Source: Fragilariopsis cylindrus CCMP1102
Lineage: Eukaryota; Bacillariophyta; Bacillariophyceae; Bacillariales; Bacillariaceae
Direction of reading: 5' to 3'
NCBI GenBank assembly: GCA_900095095.1
Contig: FMBT01000407.1
Span: 1-64,000 of the forward strand
DNA length: 64,000 nucleotides
Positions 33,776 through 43,399 of the stretch are shown here, piece after piece. Position 1 is the first letter of the stretch. Every line of letters starts with the position of its first letter. Below the pieces are notes generated by a model, which ran no database searches, was not told where the DNA came from, and was given only the letters and a program-made list of their open reading frames with translations. A program made the translations under genes and the position numbers.

Positions 33776-34947
33776 CTGTAGCTTAATTATATACACATAT
33801 TTGATGTATGTGTAGTAGTAATATGACTTTTAAATTAAAACCTTTAGTAATCATATTTCATTGAATCGAAAGATATACAATATGTATTGGCTTAACGCTG
33901 CGGTTATATTGGGCTAATGCATTTCTTTATTCATACACCTTATTGTGCTCAAGATTGATGTAACTAACTGTAGCACAATGTAGCGACCGCTGATCGTCCA
34001 TCGTTTTTTTCAGCATATCTTACTAGTATCACCAGGAAAGAAAGGAAGTTTAAAGTTATCAATTAAATACTGATACGGTACAGCAATAAATAATATGTAA
34101 GGTTAGGTACAATTGTAAATGTAGATGTATTCAATTCGCATAGACCTGCTGTTTCCCTAATCTTGCCTTCATATCATCATATCTATAGCTTAATATAGTG
34201 CATTCATGTATGCACATATATAGGATATCTATTCCGTATGATTCTAGCTAGACTGCAAACAGAAAATATTGTATCAGTTGCAACTAACAACGAATGAAAT
34301 GGATTGAAACTATTGATTCCAAGTAATAACATCCATGCATGTTATTGTCGATCAGATACAATGATAACTGAGGTTAAAATTGACTGCAAGTAAGAAAATG
34401 ATTGTGTACCTTGATTGCTTGGAAAATATATCTCCCTTTCTCAAGATTTTTTCTTCCCTTCCTTTGAACTGTTATCTGTTCATACAAGGGTAGTAAATAA
34501 AATATAGTGGAACAACAAGTAAGTAAAGATTGAGATTTCTCTTCTCAATGTTATGACTCACTAGCTCAATGTAGTATTTTTATATACCTTCTTTCCATAA
34601 TCAGGATTAGCTTTCAGTTGATTTGCTTCAAAGATATGATTTGGCAAACTAACAAACAACAAACATAGTTGTGGCTATTGAAAGAGGTCAGACTTTCTCT
34701 TATCTATAATTGGCATTATTCATAGGCCGATAAGGTAGGTCTCGAAGGTGTGCATTGTTAGTGTCAAACAGTAGAAATCAAATTTACTTCTGAGGAATGA
34801 AATCATTTTTCACATGTTGTAGGAATAATTTAAAATCAAAAAATAATAATATATATATAGATATTTGCGATTCTTATATTATCAAAATTATGTGGCCAGC
34901 CCCAACCACAACCATATGAGACATGGCATGGCATGCATAAGTCGACT
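33776..34947. other. Spacer between convergent genes
   Basis: AT-rich, no frame of interest. It contains the 3' ends of the ATP6AP2-like gene and of the acyltransferase gene. Nothing else supported. Confidence 0.55.
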
Positions 34948-36283
34948 CTATTCTGCCCGCAACCCTCGTAGCAACGCTACTATCACAAGAATGATACTGA
35001 AGTAACATAGAACATTAACACCAACCACAAATAGCTTGAAAGCCATCATATTCCGTCGACCAATCCCTGTTCCTGTCCAAGGACACCTATGGGTCCAAAA
35101 AGATTAAACAGATAGAATTGATTGCGTTTATTAGTAATTGATTAGTAGAATAAGTCTAATAGTTGCTGTCAGGGAGGAAAGGAATAACAGAATATTTACG
35201 TACAAGTGATCATAGTCTTGTATTAAGACCCCACATTCCCGGCAATACAAAGCCCCCGGTGGCCGAAAACTTCCAACTTGCTCATTCCAAAACCAACCAC
35301 CATTACCAGCTTCTTCATCCGTGACCCTTTCCATCAAGCCTGGATCTTGACAGCTTACGCAAAATAAAGATGCTAAGACGACCCCCAAAACAGGGACGTA
35401 GATGTACGCCACCCAAATAGGCTTCAGGTTACCGAATTGAAAGAGAAATAAAACGAAATACAAATTTTGCGAGTGGAGTTAATAAAACATTGAAAGCTGA
35501 ACAAAGACAGTGAAAAATTTAAATTACGAAATATATAAATCACAATCTCGAACAGTCTCTACACATACCAGTGGTGAATCATTATTAATAATAACAAAAT
35601 AAGCAACTGCTGCTGACACAGCTAGTATCAAAGGTAACGTAACAAATACGCAAAAAGGCCAACAGGGTCTGCAGAAAAGAGAAACAGCATGTATAGTTAG
35701 TTTGTATAGTAGAGATTTATGGCAGATGATACGGTACACTCCTAAGTTTTTGTTAACATATATAATATAAATCAACCACTGTTTTTGTTCAGTCGAACTC
35801 AACTTACCCAGCAACGACAATGGGAGATCCGTCGGTTCGCTCACACAGTACAAACATATTCCCCAATCGTCGTGCACAACAGCACCAATAGCGATGAAAG
35901 TCATTGATGGGACCATTTTCGGCTACTTCGCGTTCCCACCTTGTTGACACTGCGTATCTAGCGATAAATTTTCAAGAATGAAAAGACAGTTAGAACATAA
36001 ATGCATAAAGCGCTCGTTGAAAAAGAAAAAGCAGCAAGCAAACGAACGAACGAACGAACGAGGTATTCTATATACATTATTTTTGGAGCATGCACAATAA
36101 GACTCACTTCTTTTTTCGTCGCCGACGTGAAGCTACCGTCGCCGTCGCGGATGATTGATTATTATCATCAGTTCGATGTTGAGATTGACGTGGTTGAGAT
36201 ATCCTGTTATCTCCTGTTTTACTATTGGCTATATCATGAGTGGCACTACTATTTCGATGTGTATCTTCTCCGAATTCTTGCAT
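34948..36283 (-). CDS. DHHC-family protein S-acyltransferase with DHLC motif
   Basis: Five exons (36283-36108, 35957-35808, 35668-35569, 35421-35204, 35086-34948) join in phase to 260 residues. The order is: Ser/Arg/Lys-rich cytosolic N-terminus (SRRRRKK), a segment containing RYWCCCARRLGNMF, two membrane helices (CVFVTLPLILAVSAAVAYFV; YVPVLGVVLASLFCV), the short cysteine-rich part LYCRECGVLIQDYDHLCPW, TGTGIGRRNMMAF, and two further helices. This is the four-helix plan of DHHC palmitoyltransferases, with the DHxCPW core and the GxRN that follows. The motif reads DHLC, not DHHC or DHYC, because the codon is split across the intron (TT|G). The zinc-binding HC-x2-C parts of the usual domain are also absent, and NCIG is TGIG. 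It may still transfer acyl groups through the Cys or be catalytically altered. Intron 1 carries an (AACG)n tract. Confidence 0.75.
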
Positions 36284-36938
36284 AGTAGACAAACTGCACT
36301 GACTTCACCTCCCCCCGAGACTTCTTATTCTAATGGACGAACTTCAATTACTTCAATTGTAATACTAGTTGCATATGTTGGTATCGGTACAAAACAATAG
36401 CGTTAATGGTTAATGGTACGGTACATATTTAAATACATTATGCACACGACAAGTAACTTAGCTTACGGTATTCTTATCTACTAACTTATAAGTTCTCTAG
36501 CGTTCATAAAAAATTTAAAAATGCTACTTGAAAGGGGGGAGTGTGTTATTTTTGATTTTTATGGGGTGAAATAACGAAAATACGAATTATGTGTACCAAG
36601 GAATTTGAAATTACAGCATTCGAATGTGAATGAATCTAATAATCTGAATCATCGAGAGCGATCACCATGGCAAAACTTGACTTATTGAACATACCTCCAC
36701 ATGTATATAATACACGTCTAGCTATACACCAGGGACATCCAAAATAACAAAGAAGACAGATAGAGCTACGATAGCTCCCCTAGGTAGTTCATCCTGCGAA
36801 ACTTTCTATTAGTATCATCTTCTGAATCAATCATCAAGCCTTGGAATTAAATAATTTTAAATTATTACACTTACTACTGTAGTAGCTTAAAGAAAATACA
36901 GGTGCAAAGAAAACGAAAAAAAAATCGACCAGGTTTCA
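36284..36938. other. Divergent spacer
   Basis: Promoter region shared by the acyltransferase gene (minus strand) and the Cmc1-like gene (plus strand). AT-rich; no specific element recognised. Confidence 0.5.
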
Positions 36939-37265
36939 ATGTCGTCTTCGTCTACTAGTAACGGTACTTCGCCTACTGATGTTGGTAAAGTCAAAGATGC
37001 TGGTAGGGAAAGCCGCCTGTCATTTAGAAATTTTGCCGAGAACCAACTCCGAAGAGATTTCAAAGCTGATGCCATGAAACAGTGTGGTTTGCAGGTGGGG
37101 GCGTTTGCCGAATGTATTAAGGATGAAGGCCTATTAGCACCCTTCAAGTGTAGAGAATTTAAAAAGGATTGCAACGAATGTATGGTCTTCTATAACTCAG
37201 AAGAAAGATTTCGTCTCTACGTAAAAGAACATGAGGAGGATACAGAAAAAAAACCATATGTATGA
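36939..37265 (+). CDS. Twin-CX9C protein, Cmc1-like
   Basis: Single frame of 108 residues. After a Ser/Thr/Asn-rich start comes a conserved core: KQC-x9-CIKDEGLLAPFKCREF and C-x9-C (the second pair being CREFKKDCNEC). The two Cx9C helices form the CHCH fold that Mia40 oxidises in the mitochondrial intermembrane space. The sequence between them (KDEGLLAPFKCREFKKDCNEC) is closest to Cmc1, a copper-linked factor for cytochrome c oxidase assembly. An extra Cys lies inside the second helix. The other CHCH members (Cmc2, Coa) cannot be excluded. No introns. Confidence 0.8.
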   Translation: MSSSSTSNGTSPTDVGKVKDAGRESRLSFRNFAENQLRRDFKADAMKQCGLQVGAFAECIKDEGLLAPFKCREFKKDCNECMVFYNSEERFRLYVKEHEEDTEKKPYV

Positions 37266-37733
37266 TCACAATAATATGAATTTGAAGAAGAAATGGGTTG
37301 GCATGGAATTGTATTCAGTAACTGCTTATATTGTTCAACCATTTGTACGATTATTCATTCATTCAGACTTGAAACAGAATCATATATACAAAATGTTGTT
37401 ATATTTATTAGTTGTGTACGAGTGATAGCCAGGTTAATTTATGAACCAAACTGTAGTACTTGTAATAAGCTAATAGATAATTCATAACATGCTCTCATAT
37501 GAAACTAATACAGCTGATATAATTAGAGCGGATCACTTTAGTAGTGCGCTTCCATAGGCTTGAACACTGCCAATACGCACTACGATATTCTAGTTCGTTT
37601 TATCGCTCTTTGATCTTTTTCTACGTCAATGTCAGAATCATCATCGTCCCCACCTTCGCCGTTATTAGCTGCTTCCGATACAACGCATCCTCCTCTTAAC
37701 GATGGCGAATCCATTTGTGTAGAATTAGCAGCC
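37266..37733. other. Spacer between convergent genes
   Basis: Contains the 3' ends of the Cmc1-like and SPX genes. A plus-strand stretch near 37630-37730 is an open frame rich in Ser and Asp but is the antisense of the SPX 3' region. Nothing else supported. Confidence 0.45.
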
Positions 37734-39190
37734 TTAGCATTCTCTTCCAGCAATTTCGCAGCGTAGAGGTAGCTGGCGATAACCTATCAGATCGGACCGA
37801 AATTGTACCAGCGACGTTAGAACTAGCAGTCCGTCTTTGTGTCGTTTTACCCTGCTTGCACTATCGGAACTGTCAAGTACTTGTTCATTCAATCTGTGAA
37901 TCATGTTGATGAAAAGCCTGTGCACAACAGAGTTAACATATGAAACGAGATATTAACAGGTGAGAGATGTAAGCAGAAAGGTGAGAGAATTTGTGGCGCA
38001 CGCATTCTATTATATTATTTAATCTCTCTCAAAGTTGTCGGTCTAATCAATCAACCACGTTATGTACAAAATTAGAGGAGTTACTGACGTACGTTCATCT
38101 TCGTAAAGTCCCTCCTTGCCTTCCTTAAGAAGGTTCACCGAAACTTCTTCGTAAAAACGCTCGCATCGTGTAATCATACTCAAAACTTTGGGGTAGTGCG
38201 TGAAGTTAGCCTTGTTGACAATGTTGGACATAAAAGCATTCCTCGTTTCGTATCCTGTATTCTTGTCATGTTTCTTAAGAATTTTGGAAAACGAACAATA
38301 CGTCATAATAGCAAATGTCTCAAGTAGGAGTAAGTCTTTGTAGAGTCTGTAGATTGACTTAGCCATAAGCCCCCACTTTTCGTTAACCAAAATAGAGTTG
38401 GGTTGTCTCATGATGTCCATTCCTTCTCGAACACGTTCTTCCCTGATCGTGAATTCTTCTGTTGCTCGATCGAAGAAGTGGGATGCTTTCTTGAATTCAG
38501 AATGCAGTAGTTTGAAGAATGCAACTTCTCCAGGGGATTTTCCTATAGATTCAGCATCTTGAGGATGATGTTGTTGCTGTTGTTGTGATGTTGACGTCGT
38601 CGAAGAGGATTCTTTTGAGGCAGAATTTGAAGTAGTGTTCGACGAAGATGCCGCAGGAAGAGAACTATTACGAACAACTTGACTGTTACTGGAAAGAGAC
38701 GGATGGTTGATGACTTGTGCTGTTGTTTTGTATTTTCTCCTGTTTTGTGCCCGTTGTTTTGATGGAGACTGGACGCAGTTGTTGGGCTTGTTATGTGTGG
38801 CATCGAGTCGGGGGAATCTGGATGAATCTTGTCATTTCCGGTTTCCACAGGGAAAGAGCTTTTTCCGTCATCGGTTGGTACAAGGGAGGGTAATTCCTTT
38901 ATTAGCTTCTGTAATGTTTTGAAAAGGGGCGATCGTTAGAAGCAGCATTGACATGGCGAAAGTCCGAAGATACATGATTATCGCTATAAAAAATCAGTAT
39001 TCTAAAATAGAAATGAAAAAAATGATGTACCACGAATCTTTATTCGCCGTAGTGAATCTACGTTGATTTTCCCGTGTTTTTTTACGATAATCGATAAACA
39101 TACCTTGAGCATTTTGTAATTAGTCCAATAGGGAGCCCATTCTGGATCAGAGATATCGACGACCCGTTGCAAGTTCTTGCAAAACTTCAT
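37734..39190 (-). CDS. Stand-alone SPX-domain protein
   Basis: Start ATG at 39190. Exon 1 (39190-39104) encodes MKFCKNLQRVVDISDPEW and ends LK before GTATGT. Exon 2 starts at 38908 with KLIKELPSLVP, giving the SPX N-terminal WTNYKMLKKLIKEL. A Gln/Asn/Ser linker follows, then the rest of the SPX bundle (AFFKLLHSEFKKASHFFDRATEEF, SFSKILKKHDKNTG). The lysine residues of the second and third helices are those that bind inositol pyrophosphates. Exon 3 (37917-37734) continues with LFINMIHRLNEQVL to a TAA. No EXS, RING or transporter domain follows, so this is a stand-alone SPX regulator. In plants such proteins sense phosphate through inositol pyrophosphates and bind transcription factors. Within the linker (about 38700-38830) the reading frame changes without a clean splice pair, so this part of the model is uncertain: an unseen intron, an assembly error or a real frameshift. 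Confidence 0.75.
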
Positions 39191-39846
39191 TTGGATTGTT
39201 TATCTGCGGGAAATATTGGTAGCTTGGTGAATACTGAAGCAAGTCCTTTTTTTGAATTGTCATGCTGTCTTGGACTGATCACAAAAAATATTAATCGAAG
39301 AACATAAAACTACTGTAAAACGAGCGAGAGCAACTAATTACAAGTTGGTAGCAGACAGCACGACTACTAGTACTTCCTGTATGTCACTTCACTTACAGAG
39401 CGGGTAAACGACCTTAATTAGTCCCAAAATTAGACCAGTTTCCCAGTCGTGTATAATTTAAGCAATCCAATAAATGTTTGTAGTAAGTTAACGTTACATG
39501 TTGTTTGACCGTTTGGAAAATTTTCAAAAAAATGAGAGGAGCTTTAGAGAAAACCTGTATTTGGGATAATTTATTGGTCGAGCGAATTATTTTTCTGCCG
39601 GTTTTTAGTAAGTTTGGTGCTTCAAAATTATTTAATGCGTAAGCTTTTTTTTCTGACACGAAGTTCAAAGTACGGAACAAACCGGAACGTGAGTATCGGA
39701 TATCGGAATACAGTAACGGCGTTACAGTGTGTTGTTGATGTTGAGATGGTCCTGGACGATAAATTTGATTATAATTACAATTAACTATCCTTACACTTTG
39801 TATCGGTAGTAGGACCTTAGTTAGAAGGATCCTACTCTGTACAAGG
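39191..39846. other. Divergent spacer
   Basis: Lies between the SPX start (minus) and the next plus-strand gene. A long minus-strand open frame (39414-40001) overlaps it and the following gene, but it is antisense and carries no recognisable content. No element identified. Confidence 0.45.
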
Positions 39847-40650
39847 ATGTGGATTTCAACCAAGAGAGTAACTGAAAGGGTGAATCCATCATCTTCTCCA
39901 TCGTCTACAAGTTCTACAATGGGCTGGAAATCTTCGCTGCCTCTAGATTGGACACGAATGCAAAGAAATGAAAAAGTGAAAGTGGACGATGCAGTTGGCA
40001 AAAGCGATGACTGTGGAATGATTTGTTGTCAAGATCCCGCCAGTTGTCGTCGTCTTGGTCACCGTCGTCCAGAGAATAGTAGCTCGATTCTCGCTCGACC
40101 GGTGCCGTTGCATTCCAACAATGATACTGATACTACAAGCAAGATTCACGGCCAAGCAATTTTCTGTTTGCACGATCTCGATCCTAGTTGGGTGCAAGGT
40201 TTTTTCTTACAACGGGGATGTAAGAAGCCATGGGGCCTGCTTGCTATTCAAGAAGAAATTGACGACTGTTTGGCATGTAGTGCGGGGGGATATCGTCGTT
40301 TATCGCTGACCGTGTATCGTCGTCATGAATCTGCTTCTAATGATATCCATCGAAACAGCAAGAGTGACGATCGTAGCTGCAACAACAATACGAAACCTTG
40401 CAAGATTGAAGGTGTCGATTGGACAGGTGGGGATATGATGTCACTCTATCATCCATACGTGGATATGGTTGGTGAAAGACTTCTCACGGGCGAAAAAGCA
40501 CTGCCAATGTTGAACAAATACTTTCAGAGTTTAATCAATCGGCTTGAAAAAGAATGCTGTGAGGAAGAGGGTTTATCGATTTTGGAGTGGCTTCCAAATG
40601 TAGCTATTGTAACGGGTTCCATGTCATTGACGTTGCCAGCAGAGTCGTAA
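39847..40650 (+). CDS. Hypothetical protein (orphan)
   Basis: Single frame of 267 residues from ATG at 39847; an alternative start at GWKSS (39922) would give about 243. The first 100 residues are polar and charged. The C-terminal half has compact, alternating segments (KIHGQAIFCLHDLDPSW, FFLQRGCKKPWGLLAIQEEI, GGYRRLSLTVYRRH, SLYHPYVDMVGERLL, MLNKYFQSLINRLEKE), suggesting a folded domain. A CKKPWGLLAIQ..DDCLAC stretch contains cysteines that might bind metal. I do not recognise the family. Codon use looks like that of its neighbours. Confidence 0.6.
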   Translation: MWISTKRVTERVNPSSSPSSTSSTMGWKSSLPLDWTRMQRNEKVKVDDAVGKSDDCGMICCQDPASCRRLGHRRPENSSSILARPVPLHSNNDTDTTSKIHGQAIFCLHDLDPSWVQGFFLQRGCKKPWGLLAIQEEIDDCLACSAGGYRRLSLTVYRRHESASNDIHRNSKSDDRSCNNNTKPCKIEGVDWTGGDMMSLYHPYVDMVGERLLTGEKALPMLNKYFQSLINRLEKECCEEEGLSILEWLPNVAIVTGSMSLTLPAES

Positions 40651-40928
40651 ATGATTCGAAGATACAAAACTGGTATGGTACTCATTTATTCTTTTCGAGA
40701 TATACAAACATGATACGTAATAACTTCGAATTTGAATATCGATATTCAATATTTCTCAGACTTGGTATGCTGTTCAATTTGTGATCAAAAGACGCGTAGA
40801 TACATAATACTAAAAAATAGACGACAATATACAATGTACAATAGCTATATGATATAGCTATGATATACACTATGCGTAGTCTATGTTTAGATGTGCCTGT
40901 GTGTGTGCTTAACTGTATTCGAATATTC

Positions 40929-41854
40929 CTAATTCTTCTTAGTAGCAAACTTGCCAAACGCGCCCCTCCCAGTCAGATTTATCCGAACTCCTGTATCATT
41001 AGTATTTGAACTCCTTTTCCATAAAGTACGACCGACTTTGTCGTCAGGGGAACGAGTTGCGGCAACGCCATCACTATCATATCTCGCAGAAATAATCAGA
41101 TCGTCATCAGTCCACCATGCATTCGTGATTAGGTTGAAATCGGCATCTGATGTTGCACGAGCGGCACCCTCTTGAGTAAGATCCTTTTCGCTTAAGGTAA
41201 ATGGAATGGAAAATTTGGATTCTCATATCTTGCAGCAAGCACAGCTTTTTTGTTTTACAAGATTAAAGGATCGATCGAGGTAAAGTAAAGAACACAACGA
41301 AAAGAGACGTCATTCATTTTGAGTGGAAAAAAATCACAAACATACACCGTAAAAGTATGCCCATACACAACCGTTACATTACTTACGTGGAGGCTTGCCT
41401 CTCGAACCATCTAACACGGCTTTAGGGACATTATCAGGAACATTGGGTCTAGCAGTGATATAAAGTGCAGGTGCTGGTGACTTGCTAGTGTTGCTATCAT
41501 CCACTCCTTCATTTTTGTTTTCGATTGGGAGAACCATATCAGGAAGGACGACCGTTCCTGAAATTATCCGATTTGCTGTCAAGTTGTCATTGGCAAGAGC
41601 AACTTCCTTCAAAGAGAGCCACGAAAATAAGTCACCAATATTGTTTGTCTTCTTGATTTGTCGTACACATCTGCTATTTCTTCGTTATTTTCTTTATATT
41701 CATATTGAATAGTATTACAACCACTGTGTAGTCGAGGGATTGAAATGTCACGTCTATCTATAAAACTGAAGCTCTCGGTGACACCAGAAGATAATACGAC
41801 AAGAGTTCCAACTACTAGTAAGTAAACTGACTGTTTTGCAAAAAATGCTGACAT
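40929..41854 (-). CDS. Secretory or plastid-targeted protein with CycH/CcmI-like C-terminal domain
   Basis: Start ATG at 41854 with a hydrophobic leader (residues 1-27, LLVVGTLVVLSSGVTES, followed by FSFIDRR). Exon 2 ends at 41387 (GTAAGT donor); exon 3 is 41221-40929. Between exon 1 and exon 2 the frame needs a short intron near 41740-41660 that I cannot place with certainty. The joined C-terminal region contains LYITARPNVPDNVPKAVLDGSRGKPP, FSIPFTLSEKDL and DDDLIISARYDSDGVAATR. This follows the C-terminal domain of bacterial cytochrome c biogenesis proteins CcmI/CycH: Lfv.AR....PmPlAv.r......P..f.L.d...........v.v.ARiS.sG.A. In those the domain lies in the periplasm. Here a thylakoid or secretory location is inferred from the leader. 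No TPR part is present, so a direct role in cytochrome maturation is not shown. Confidence 0.5.
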
Positions 41855-43399
41855 CTCAAAAAGCTAGTAAGCACATTTACCTTTTATTCGGATTGATGTT
41901 GAACAAATTGAAACGAAAAATGATGATGAAAGAAAGTTTTCCTTATCTACAATATTGAATATCGCATCGAATGCAACAAAACGCGCGTAAAGTAAACTAC
42001 AGTTCAATTTTTAGCATTACCGTACCTCGCCTGAACGGAAGTAGAGGATGCAGTACGGTAGATCCATACACTGGTACTGAATACTGAACACCGAAGACGA
42101 AAGACAGGATCAAGATAGAAATGTAATTTACAATCATATATCTGGTAAGTGATATATACTAGGTGGGTCAATAATCAATTGATACTGTTCTTGCAGCAAA
42201 TAGCAATTCATTTCAATGACAGTGTAGTGGGAGCCCATGAAAATATCATTCCATTATGCATGATTGTTTGATAGATTAGATTGATTTGATTCACCTCCCC
42301 TTAACATCCCCATTTAAGGTTTTGAATAAGATAAGTAGACTACTTACAGTCTTTCATTGAAATGCTGGAATCACAACACAAGTCACAGCACATCAAGAGA
42401 TGGAACCAGAACACAAGAAAGACGCCACAAAACACACCAAGATCATTGCTGACAAGATGACCAGCAATCAAGATTTCTGGCAGGATGGAATCAAAGATGA
42501 TAAACACACCAAGAGGATTGGCAATATGGAATCAAAACCTAAAGCAGCTATGAGTGAGAGGAGCCCTTAGGGTGTGCTCGAACAAGGATGATATTGCCAA
42601 GTCACACTCTCTCACCAAAGACAACAACAAGTCCCAATCCAAAAAAGTTGGTTTAAGTAAACAGGAATATACAACAACTCAAGAGTGCCAAGGAAGACAT
42701 CACCAACAAATCCAGACCAGTTAGTCAAAAATTGTATACTCTGTCTTACTGGTGTAACAAGTCTACCGTCATACCCTTTAATTTTAGTAGTAATAGGTAC
42801 AATTTTGTGACCTTCTTGTGATTGATTTAATCCCGTGTCAACGAAGTCACTGTGACCCACATAGCGTTCTTGTTTGATAGTTTTAGGTTATTATGCCAGA
42901 ATGCCTTTTTTTACAATATCAGGTATTCCAAGTAAGGAATCAAACTAACACCCTCACTTGAATGATTCAAGTAGAAGTTTCGTTATAAATTCAGACAATT
43001 TTTGAGTACAATACAATAACAAAGTAGTGATAATAGAAAATAATTATACAAAGCAACTACTGAGCTTCATATATAGATTTGTATTGTTTTATATTAGGTA
43101 AGAATGTTGTAGAAATAATATATAGAGAACAGTGTTTGATTTGTAGATTCGTAGATTCGTATTCAGCAATAGCAATAGCAATCATGATGGTAAATGAAGC
43201 AAGTTCTGTTAGAAAAGAGTAACAATGATAAGAGAAACAAAAGGAAGATTTGATGAATAATAATAATAATAATGACAATACCGATACCGATACCGATGCA
43301 ATTGCAGTCGGAAATACAGAAGACGTATTCAGCAATAGCAATAGCAATCATGATGGTGTTGATGTTGATTAATGAGACAAATATTAAACAATATATATT
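41855..43399. other. Spacer with short frame and direct repeats
   Basis: About 1.5 kb. A plus-strand frame of about 56 codons (42400-42570) is Lys/Asp/Thr-rich (MEPEHKKDATKH) and not assignable. On the minus strand 42612-42860 is open for 82 residues with no known domain. The 29-base block at 42885-42913 is repeated at 47785-47813 (see findings). Downstream are (ATT)n, (GATACC)3 and the 34-base duplication listed separately. Confidence 0.45.
43158..43357. repeat. 34-base direct repeat pair
   Basis: An identical block beginning CGTATTCAGCAATAGCAATA and ending ATCATGATGGT occurs at 43158-43191 and 43324-43357, 166 bases apart. Between them lie (ATA)n and (GATACC)n microsatellites. Probably produced by local slippage or duplication just behind the DUF6824 gene end. 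Confidence 0.8.

Noticed and set aside
39414-40001. 195-codon minus-strand frame
   Set aside because: It overlaps the better-supported plus-strand gene in antisense, has no domain, and lies mostly in AT-rich spacer.
42400-42570. 56-codon Lys/Asp-rich frame
   Set aside because: Too short, no homologue recognised, no splice partner; left only as a note in the spacer.
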